A DNA stretch of 64,000 bases from Trileptium ribeirensis (lineage: Eukaryota; Nematoda; Enoplea; Enoplida; Thoracostomopsidae): NCBI GenBank assembly GCA_030248225.1, contig JASANE010028858.1, positions 24,123-88,122 on the forward strand, written 5' to 3'. The notes under the pieces are model-generated. The model was not told the DNA's origin. It worked only from the letters and a program-made list of their open reading frames with translations, and did not search any database. The position numbers and the translations under genes were made by a program. Shown here in pieces: positions 55,556 to 64,000 of this stretch (position 1 is the first letter of the stretch; every line of letters begins with the position of its first letter).

Positions 55556-56230
55556 ATGCGTGCCGCTTGTCTCAGCAAATCTGACTGTGTCTGCCACTTT
55601 TGTGGTAAATCGGCAAAAAAGATGTAGTAGAATGTTCTTTTTGCCACTGATGGATGAATATAAGCTGCCGGATCCCAGGAATCGTTGATACTAGTTGGTT
55701 ATCATTCGATTGCGTGAAACAACGGTGCGACTCCTGCAAAACAATTGACTATGTTCCTACACGGGAACTTACTGACACAGTCAAACAAGTTGGTGCGAAA
55801 GTCGATGGATTGGCTTCCGCCATGGGCTTGGAAAAAGATCCAGTTTCGACTACAAATGACGACAGTCTTCCAACTGCTACCTACGCACAGGCCGTCAGAA
55901 AAAGCATCGTACGGTCCGAGGCCGTTGCTGCTGTTAAGCAGTTAAATGACGATACAATGCGCAGGCGAAGTGCAGCAATTATTGGCCTTCCCCAGTCGGC
56001 TAATGATTTGGCTGTCGCCCGTGAAATCTGTGCTACTATCGATGAATGTGCAACAGTTAATGAAGTCTTTCGCATGAGACGCAAAAAAGACTCTGACCCA
56101 CGGCTTCTAAAATTGCACTTTGCGTCAACAATGTTCTGTCCGGTGCCCATCTGCTGAAGAATAGTCGTTGGAACCGAGTGTACATTAGGCGATTCCTCAC
56201 ACCAGAACAATTAGTTCGGCTTGCCGCTCT
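55556..56230 (+). pseudogene. LINE ORF1 with PHD-like finger
   Basis: From ATG 55556 the frame begins with CVCHFCGK. After a one-base shift near 55624 it continues VECSFCH, a TGA at 55648-55650, then WMNISC and later VKQRCDSC. Cysteine spacing again suits a PHD finger, with the usual His replaced by Asn. From 55654 an open frame of 167 residues holds a region with MRRRSAAIIGLPQS and NEVFRMRRKK..PRLLKLHF, the RRM-like basic ORF1 domain seen also in the LINE at 28.7 kb. The last part (SRWNRVYIRRFLTPEQ) is in another frame. The position of the TGA is the same as in the other LINE. Confidence 0.8.
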
Positions 56231-56414
56231 ACGCAAGAAAAGTGCCGAGAAAAAATGTGTTGTACCCTACCTTATGTAAATTCGTTGTTTTTAACTTTAA
56301 AATTGTGAAATTTGTGACTTGTAAAAAGGGTGCAGACGGTAAGCTTGTCGCTGGAACAAAAGACTCTTCGTTCAGTATTACTGACGAAGAGTTTTTGGGA
56401 AACCAATAAGTGGG

Positions 56415-57180
56415 GTGGGTATGCCTAATGAGCAAAATGTTATTACATGTCGACTATTTAATGCTAGAAGTTTAAAAAATAAACTCAACGAATTGAACTG
56501 TGAGCTTTCTGTTAATATGTGTCACATCTATGCTATTACCGAAACATGGTTAGATAGTACTGTTCCAGGCTCACTTATTTCTGATGGTAATTATAAAATC
56601 ATACGAAAAGATCGTAAAAATGGTGTCGGTGGTGGTGTTGCTTTAATTATTAGGAAACACGTTCCTTTTGTAGAACAGACGATCACAGATGCTAGTGAGA
56701 TAGATCTATGTTGTATTAACTGTTTTCTTCCAAGTCAACATAGATTGATATGTGTTTACCGACCACCATCTGCATATTTAATTCCTTTAAACGAACTGTG
56801 TTGTTTGTTCACGTATTTATCTGATGTACCATTTACTGTCACCGTTGTTGGCGATTTTAATTTTCCATCGATCAACTGGCAGAACAATACTATTCCTGTT
56901 GCAGATGCTTCAGCTATACTTTTCCGAACGAATTGTTTACAAAATGATTTTTCACAGTTAGTTGTTTAGCCCTAGAAGACATGACAATATCTTGGACTTG
57001 ATTCTATCAACGCAGGCAGAATTAGTTGTTAACATAGAGATTCTTCCTAATTTCTCTACTAGTGATCATCAAACCGTTGGTTTTAAACTAGTTGGTGTAG
57101 TAAAATGTACTAATGGGTCGAAAATTTTTAAAAATTTTAGCAAAGGTGACTATATAAATATGGCTATATATTTTGCAACT
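56415..57180 (+). pseudogene. LINE ORF2 endonuclease domain
   Basis: The frame at 56415-56969 shows FNARSLKNKLNEL, YAITETWL (catalytic Glu), GVGGGVALI, YRPPSA and VVGDFNFPSINW (catalytic Asp/Asn). After a shift, 56962-57198 continues with NILDLILST and FSTSDHQTVGF (catalytic SDH). This is a complete APE-type endonuclease that nicks target DNA to prime reverse transcription, broken by one frameshift at about 56965. Confidence 0.92.
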
Positions 57181-57199
57181 ATTGAGTGGCATTATTGAC

Positions 57200-59109
57200 T
57201 ATAACCTTACTGTTGAACAAATGCGGCGTAATATTTTGAATATATTTCATAATGCTATTGATTTTTTATTCCTTCTTGCCGTGTTAATTTGCACCATTCT
57301 CATCGTTATCCTAAGAAAGTACGTCGGGCAATAGCTCGAAAAGAAAAGTTATGGAAAAATATTCATGACCAGGATTCCGAATTAGACTTCAAGCTTCAAT
57401 CAGAAATATGTAAACAGCTAATTTTTGAACGATCTTGTTTTCATGAAAACCAAGTTTTGCAGTCTAGTAATATCAAACATTTTTATAATTAATTGAATAA
57501 ACGTTGTCGTAAACGTAATGATATTAGTCCTATTTCTCGTTCCGGTGCTCTCTGTATCACTGATCAAGATAAATGTAACGCATTGAATGACCAATTTGCT
57601 AATGTGTTTGTTGTTGACGATGGTAAAAGTCCTGTACCATTGTATTATCTACTTGATAAATATGCATTATTTTATGTACAATTTGACTCTATTGATCTTG
57701 CAAGAATTATGAAAAATTTAAAACGCAAACTAGCCATACTCCAGACGAAATTCCTACTATATTGTTAGCTAAAATGCATAATGTATTGGCTGAACCTCTA
57801 ACTTTATTTTGTCAACATTGTTTTAACCGTGGAGAAGTACCATCTGATTGGCGTAAATCTGATATCAAACCTTTATACAAAAAAGGTGATGCATCACTGC
57901 CAGTTAAATATAGACCAATTTCTCTTACTAGTTGTATTTGTAGATTGATGGAATCACTATGTAATAAAAATGCACATTTATAGTTTTCTTGAGTCTAAAA
58001 ATTTATTTTCTACATCTCAACATTGTTTTATCAATAAAAAATCTACATGTACACAACTATTAGAATTGATTAATGATTGTTCCTATTTTGCAGATAATAA
58101 TTCATTAACAGATATTATTTACATCTACTTTGCAAAAGCCTTTGACACAGTATGTCACAAAATACTTTTAACAAAATTGAGGACATTTTAGGACTTGGAT
58201 TCAAGCTTTTTGACTAATCGTGTTCAGGGAGTAAAAATCAATGACTCTTATTCGTCGTATTCAAGTGTTTTATCGTGTGTTCCTCAAGGTACTGTCTTGG
58301 GTCCACTTTTATTTGCTATTTTTGTCAATGACATTGATTTATGTATTGGTAATTCTGTTCGTATAAAACTCTTCGCTGATGACATAAAGGTTTATAAATG
58401 TATATCTTCCCCAGATGATATCATTGTGTTGCGAAACGCTCTTGCTAAAATTGAAAAATGGGCTGCCACCTGGCAACTCAATATTGCTGGTGAAAAGTCT
58501 CAATTTTTAAGAATTGGTAACGGTGATCATACACACTATTTTCTTCAGAAAGAACTTTTCCCTGAAAATTTCGTTAAAGATTTAGGTATCATAATTTCTT
58601 CAGATTTAAAACCACATCGGCACATTGCCGATATTTGTTCCAGGCCATACCGAATAATAAACATGTTATTCCGATGCTTTTGCACAAAAAATCGTGATGC
58701 GCTAATAGCAGGCTACAGATCATATGCCATTCTAGTTCTTGAATATGCTTCTCCAGCTTGGTCACCATGCTACTTAGCAGATATTGATGAGTTAGAACGT
58801 GTACAGCATTACTTCACGCGTCGATTACTGTGCCGAAATGATGAATCAGAGCTATCATATCTGGATCGTCTTAGGGTGCTAAAAATGAAATCATTTGAAC
58901 TCCGTAGATTGATTGCTGATCTTATTTTTTACAAGATTGTTCACAATGAAGTAGATATACCGTTTCATAATTTCTTCCAATATTCTCATAATGTACACGT
59001 TACTAGACGACATACATTGAAATTGTTTGTTCCATCATGCCGCAAAAATTGTCGAAAATTTTCGTTTGCTAACCGAGTTATCCCAATATGGAACAGTCTA
59101 CCTGAATAA
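57200..59109 (+). pseudogene. LINE ORF2 reverse transcriptase and C-terminus
   Basis: Linker frames (57289-57492, 57493-57768) precede the RT: SDWRKSDIKPLYKKGD and VKYRPISLTS (57762-57983), YFAKAFDTVCHKILL (57970-58191), then a 304-residue frame from 58195 with SCVPQGTVLGPLLFAIFVND and LFADDIKVY (FADD catalytic pair near 58371-58383), ISSDLKPHRH, LEYASPAWSPCYL and IPIWNSLPE. Order and motifs fit CR1/L2. Stops at 57490, 57767, 57981 and 58189 and at least three shifts show decay. Confidence 0.92.
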
Positions 59110-59310
59110 GTTAATGATAGACCTGTAGTGTAGTGTCTAATGTTCGTTTATTTAAACGTCGATTGGCGTCTTGCAGTTTTGACCATTTTTAAGCTATAAT
59201 AGAAACCTTTGAACATATTAAGGGAAAATGGGTACCTACCCCACATTTCCCGGAAGTTGTTGGCCTCATGCTTTTTTCCATTGCTTGTATGCTGTCACTT
59301 CCTTTCCATT

Positions 59311-59530
59311 CCACTATAACTAGCTAGTAGCGGCGACTACTCTATAGTTCTCATAGTTCTCTTCGGTCAGTTGGCCGGACCAACTTCCCACGTCGAATCG
59401 TCCCCAATTAATTCGGTTACCCACGTCACGAACTCACCCTTGGAATACTCATGTACTTCCTCCCTTATTAACTCCACGAGGTTTATCGAACCTACAGGTT
59501 ATTTGCTTTGGAACCACTGTGTCAATTTTT
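59311..59530 (-). repeat. LTR-like block B, second part
   Basis: It resumes with CTATAACTAGCTAGTAGCGG, and then matches 53272-53485 of block A through CTTCGGTCAGTTGGCCGGAC and TTTGCTTTGGAACCACTGTG. Similarity to block A ends there. Confidence 0.8.
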
Positions 59531-62500
59531 GGGCAGGTCCAATCTTGTATTTCCCTTCCTCATAGACCATATTTCATTGGTTTTGACCTAATTACTAAAA
59601 TCCTAACAATTCCCTTACCCTCCCCTGGGGATATCCATTCTCCCACAGGGGTGACTCCTATATTTATCTCCGAGGGGACAAAATTATCCCAATTACATAT
59701 TTTATTCTTCATTTCCTACTCCCTATCGATCTATTACCTCTAAAATATGACTCGGAATCCATAATTTCACAAATTTCATTATTTCTACCCAAATACTATT
59801 TTTGTCCATGTTTCATCATTATTTCCTCCCGGTGGGGTAAACTATTTCTCAGCCCCGACTGGGTGATACCTTCCCCACACGGGCAACACCCTTATCTGGC
59901 TATTATTCCATTTTTATTGAGTTCAGAATCCCCTAATTTTCACTAATTTTCCCCAAAAAACAAATACATCCATAATTGACTTTTTCTTAACTCTATACGA
60001 CTTCGTAAACTTCTACAATTATCTAATGGGGTTCTACCGAATTACTCTCATCTAGAAATAAATTAAACCCCTACGTTTATTTCTAACTCGAAACCCTCCA
60101 AAATTTCCTTGAAATTTGGAACATATTATTGCTAAAATATATATATATATATTATTAAATAAACTTAGTCGTCATTCTGCATTGTGACGGTAGCTATCTG
60201 GCTGGCCTAAGGATATTATTGTGTTGACGACGCGTAATTGTTGGTGTGTATGTGTGTGGCGAACGACAGGATTTTTTATTACTACGGGTTGTGATTCACG
60301 ACGAGTTATTGGGTTTTTTTCTATATAATTTTCTTTTGTTTTTCGATTTTTCTTACTTCTGTATTATTATACTGATTATCGTCATAGCGGTAGCATTGTT
60401 TTTACATTTATTATTTTTTGGTTTTTCCAGGTCTGTAATACCGTGCTACCTACGATTCACGGCGATTTGAGTGCTCTTATAAAAATTGTTTTTGTGTTTC
60501 TCATACTTCTAGGTTCACATTTGCTGACACACTTTGGAGTGTTAGGTTATGTTGTCACTAAAGCCCACACACACTTAAATATGTTGGAAGTACTTTTACA
60601 TATCGCTAGGCATAAGTTATAGTGGCGTAACAGGAGGTTACCCCACTTTTCTGGACCCTGCGGAGGAGGCGGGTGCGCTAGGCAAAGTAAGCCCTAGCCG
60701 TGTTTATGGCAGACCAGAAAAAGGGCAGCCCATCCCCTAAACGGGAACCTCTGGGTAGGATTGGTCATTCTACCTTTCCAGCACCATTTCACCACCCGTT
60801 GGTCCCCAAACTGCCACACCATGGGCTGCTCTATCGTCGAAGGCTGTGACATTGTAAACATTCTCTAGGGTGGGACATAGTTGTCGGAACTGTGTCTTTG
60901 CGTAAGCCTCGCCTAGAGGTTGTCCAGTGCACAGGCCGGGGAAATTATACGCTTAGGGGGCTTGGCAGTTATGGGCCAACACCCACGTTCTATTTAGGGA
61001 AATCCTGTGTCACTTGTCCCTTTTCGCTAACACTAACACATAAAACACTTTAGTTTTTCAGGGTCACGAATCTCACAAACGCTTCAGGTAGTACGATTTA
61101 AGGTACATGTATCCTATAATGCATGATCGCACGTTATCGTCCCAAAAATATAAAAATCTATAAAAATCGTTATAGGAAAATTGACTACACAGTGTGAATT
61201 CATCGGTTTTCACTATGTCCCCCAGCATTTGGGAAATTTGTTATAATTGTTATACCTGGTGCATAATGCCGGGATTCTGTTAAGTTTTGCTCTATAACTT
61301 TTTGTTGTTTTCTAACGGTGATACCATAACATTTTTAAACGTTCTAGCTAACTTTGGGTAATAAAATTCCTACTATACGGCTGTGCGTGTTACTTATCCA
61401 GCAGGAGCTGATCTTTTTGCTTTCTTTAAATTTATTGTTAGTTTATTGGAGGTTACTTACGAGTGACTTAATGGTGCTGGCCACTAGCATATTCGTTAGT
61501 TTTATTAAATACCCAATGTGGTAGAGCCATGGTATCTTTACAACGCTCGCGCTGCTAGAACTTAAATGGTATTACTGGTTTAACGGTTATGGAAGGCTCT
61601 TGTTTAACTAAGCGCTGGACGTGTGACCTTAGCGTGTTAAATTGCATTTATTTTTAGACATCTTGTATATAATTTTAGCTTTAAAGCTCTGGTGCAATTT
61701 TTCTACACTAGTATTACGATCTTCCAAGGTAAAACCCTGGGTTTGTTTTATTTATGGATTAGTTGTTCATATGAAAGAAAGTTCCAGTGTTTGCAGGACA
61801 AGCTATAAACCCATGGAGAGTTCCTCATAGCTCCAGTCTGTGTCTCAACTATGGCCGCTTGTCGAGCTGAGACAGAGCTTGGATGCCTTCAGAACTAATA
61901 CAGTTCAACCCTACTCTTGTTTGACCACCTATGGTAAAATTTATTAGTTCAAATTTTCTAACTTTGTTTTTCAAAATTCATGCTAAAATTTATTCAAATT
62001 CTATTGACTACGCGCTACAGGACTGTTACGCGAACTCTTCGCCGTAGTAACAATTTGCATGAAATTTTTGCATATGAAATCCAGAACCTGTGTTCTCGTG
62101 CACGTTCTGGTGGATGCTAAGCTTAGGTGTGTACTCGCCTACGCGGGCGCGGTACCATCCTACAAAACCATATAAAAAACCTTTAAATAAATTATCGTTC
62201 TAATTCGTAATATTGTAATTTTGTGTTTTCTTCCCAAAATTTTACAACCTTTCCACAAACCCTTTTCTAACCATGTTTTAAATTTATTCGTTCCCACAAT
62301 TCAAACTTTTACAAAAGTTTCAAAGTTTCATTTCATGATTTATTCCTTTGAAAGTGTTATCGTTACACCATGGCTTGTTATCCGAACTTGCCCGGGGTAC
62401 AAACGTTGATGGCATGATTACTCGTATCCGCCAACGTTAGTCAAAATTCCCATGTTTAATTTCAAAATTCATTAGCTCTATTCAAGCTTTTCTAGCATAA

Positions 62501-62578
62501 ATTCATTTCCCAAGATAAGTTCTTCGAACCCACTAGGGTATAGTCAATATTAGCATGGATATGCGATCCTGCTAACCA
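59531..62578. other. Non-coding stretch; GC-richer island near 60.6-61.0 kb
   Basis: 59531-60180 is AT-rich with CCCC runs; 60620-61020 is GC-richer (GCGGAGGAGGCGGGTGCG, then AGCCCTAGCC); the rest is AT-rich. Frames such as 60246-60470 are hydrophobic but lack motifs. It may be the untranslated or terminal region of an unrecognised element. Confidence 0.4.
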
Positions 62579-63530
62579 AAATGACGAGTAGTGGGCGCTG
62601 AGTAACAGTACGGCAGAAGGCGCAAATCCAGTCGTGGAAAATGTTGGTGGTCATCCATCCGGATTTGCTCAGAGCATACCTGGTTCCTGGGATAGCAGTT
62701 CCAGGCGTTCCACTCCATTCTGCAGGAATTGAATTCAGCTCCTTGGATTTGCTGGAATACACCACCAAGGGCGGCAATTTTACACCCACGGCGTTGCAGC
62801 ATGCTAGTAGCGTGATGTTGTCACGGCCCGTGCCAGCTACCACCGCTTCCACCCTTTGGCCAACCAATGTCACTGCTTCCTTGTTCTCTGGGTCGAGTGG
62901 GAATCCGGACTCGTCATGATTCCAGATGTGTGCTGGTGGGTTTTCGAGCTGGTTGATGCCCAGCTTAGCGAAGACCGCTTCCATGTGGTCATAGAAACCT
63001 TCGATAAGGAAGGGATTCCGAGTGTTCCTAAACCGAGCGAAATGCAGTGTTCGCAGCTTTTTGCGGCTGAGGTTGTGTCGCGCCATGAAACACTTCACCC
63101 AGTCACGGCTTGGGTACCAGATGCGACTGACGGTTGATTTTGACGGTGAGGTGGCGTCAAACTTGGGATTTTTTATTTCTCGAATTTCGGCGTATTCCCC
63201 GACGATGCCACGAATTTGTTTGCGGGTAGGAGCGAAACCGAAGATGCCGCTTTGAATGATGCATTCGGCAAGATCGGATTCTTCGCCGGCCTTCAGCACA
63301 GTGCGGCGTCCGGATGTTCCTACCGCGGCTCTAGCGCCACTTTTAGCTGCCTTACGATCGCGCAACACCTGACGACCAATGCGATAACGTTTGGCTACAG
63401 TATTAAGCTTGGCCCCACCTTCTATTTCATTCAATGCATTATTGATATCATTAATATTATACTCTCTACGTATCTTTTGATAATTTCTACCTTGACCGGG
63501 CATACTAATAGCTAAAAGCAAAAAATACAT
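62550..63530 (-). pseudogene. Truncated pogo-like transposase (N-terminal 317 residues)
   Basis: Nearly identical to the N-terminal part of the 766-aa protein at 41692-43992, with a handful of substitutions (for example Arg/Lys near 63, Ser/Ala near 126, Trp/Arg at 284). The helix-turn-helix domains and the first catalytic Asp (NHDESGF) are kept. The frame leaves the family after PLLVI, just before the second catalytic Asp, and ends within 8 residues of unrelated sequence. It could still bind the element ends, and so act as a repressor-like product if expressed; that is inference. Confidence 0.92.
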
Positions 63531-64000
63531 TAAGATATCATATCATAACAATAACACTGTGCAGTGCTTTAATTTCGCTGATAAATTCTAGCCGTGGAAA
63601 AAATTGGAAATGTTGGCTTTTATTTCCGTCATCTTGGTTTTTTAACATCCACCAAGAAGACCCCCTCTAGCGTTGGCGGCAAGCACCGATAAAATTCAAT
63701 AGCTTATTGCAATTTATGGAGGGTGCCATCATTCCACTAAACCACGAAACTTTGATATTTTCTGTTTGCTGTACATAGTATCGATCCAAATTAGGGCTTT
63801 GTAAGGGTTATTGTGAAGTTGTAACCAACCAAAAAAACATGTGTTTCGCCATGAAAGTATTTGGTGGCCCAGAGCAGTGAAAATGAAAAATACATTTTGA
63901 AATCGTCCTAGAATTGATTGATTTTGCAAGGTGTACAAAATTTCGCATAATATGAAAATTGGTTTTTTCTTCCGTCAAAATCAACGTGGTTTTTTTAACG
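62579..64000 (-). mobile_element. pogo-like transposon, second copy, truncated
   Basis: From 62579 to the end of the window the sequence matches 43040-44471 almost base for base, including the 5' untranslated part and all but the last six bases of the terminal repeat. At 62578 homology stops abruptly inside the DDE core, so about 2.4 kb of the element's 3' side is missing. The window ends just before the expected TIR edge, so the other target TA cannot be seen. Confidence 0.95.

Larger units (their letters stand above)
55459..59310 (+). mobile_element. CR1/L2-like LINE, near full length (3.85 kb), inserted in LTR-like block B
   Basis: CCACTAT occurs at 55452-55458 and again at 59311-59317. 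The host sequence on either side joins to match block A, so this 7-bp repeat is the target duplication. Inside, in order on the plus strand: a short leader (~100 bp), ORF1, endonuclease, reverse transcriptase, and a 200-bp 3' region ending CCTTTCCATT without a long poly-A. Several frameshifts and stops make it inactive. Confidence 0.9.

Noticed and set aside
61642..61830. Short hydrophobic frame as a possible small membrane protein
   Set aside because: No start context, homology or neighbour supports it.

Overview
The window looks like AT-rich, gene-poor nuclear DNA from a metazoan, most likely an invertebrate. I base this on the repeat content: CR1/L2-like and RNase H-bearing non-LTR elements, a Ty3/gypsy element, a BED-finger hAT, a pogo-like transposon and many hAT-type MITEs. 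The sequence alone does not fix the species. I recognise no single-copy host gene, rRNA operon, CRISPR array or bacterial gene. Almost every coding signal belongs to a transposable element, and most are broken by stops, frameshifts or nested insertions.

Layout. 1-8.3 kb is largely non-coding, with a long inverted repeat (about 1.57-2.34 kb) and a GC-richer block (3.7-6.5 kb). 8.35-9.54 kb is the first copy of a 1.1-1.2 kb hAT-like MITE (CAGGG...CCCTG ends, CCGGAACC-rich subterminal arrays, 8-bp target duplications). Further copies lie at 19.0-20.1, 20.2-21.4, 21.4-23.0, 31.0-32.2, 34.7-35.9, 38.7-39.8 and 51.7-53.3 kb, plus a fragment at 23.9-24.1 kb. 11.56-14.46 kb is a different, larger hAT that still encodes a 563-aa BED-finger transposase with a frameshifted C-terminus. 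15.37-16.85 kb is a foldback structure whose centre is a roughly 23-bp minisatellite. 17.1-18.1 and 22.2-22.8 kb carry a 588-bp element family (GAGCGGAGC ends), one copy nested in another. 24.4-25.3 kb is the 3' end of an RNase H-bearing LINE, and 25.4-26.3 kb a small element bounded by inverted repeats. 28.1-28.4 kb has two tRNA-like sequences. 28.7-32.3 kb is a decayed CR1/L2-like LINE.

32.6-53.5 kb is dominated by one minus-strand Ty3/gypsy element. Reading down in coordinate it has LTR-like sequence, a long Gag with a degenerate 21-bp repeat, a zinc knuckle, protease, RT, RNase H, HHCC and integrase, then an extra ORF with a hydrophobic start in the env position, then a diverged LTR-like block. 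It was later split by a 5'-truncated LINE (in gag), a 3.8-kb pogo element (in RT, with clean TA duplication) and three MITEs (RNase H, the env-position ORF and the LTR). 53.5-59.5 kb holds a second LTR-like copy interrupted by a near full-length LINE. 59.5-62.6 kb is non-coding. The window ends in a second, truncated, nearly identical pogo copy.

The pieces do not form a cellular pathway; they record successive invasions. The pogo transposase is the only long, apparently intact gene.
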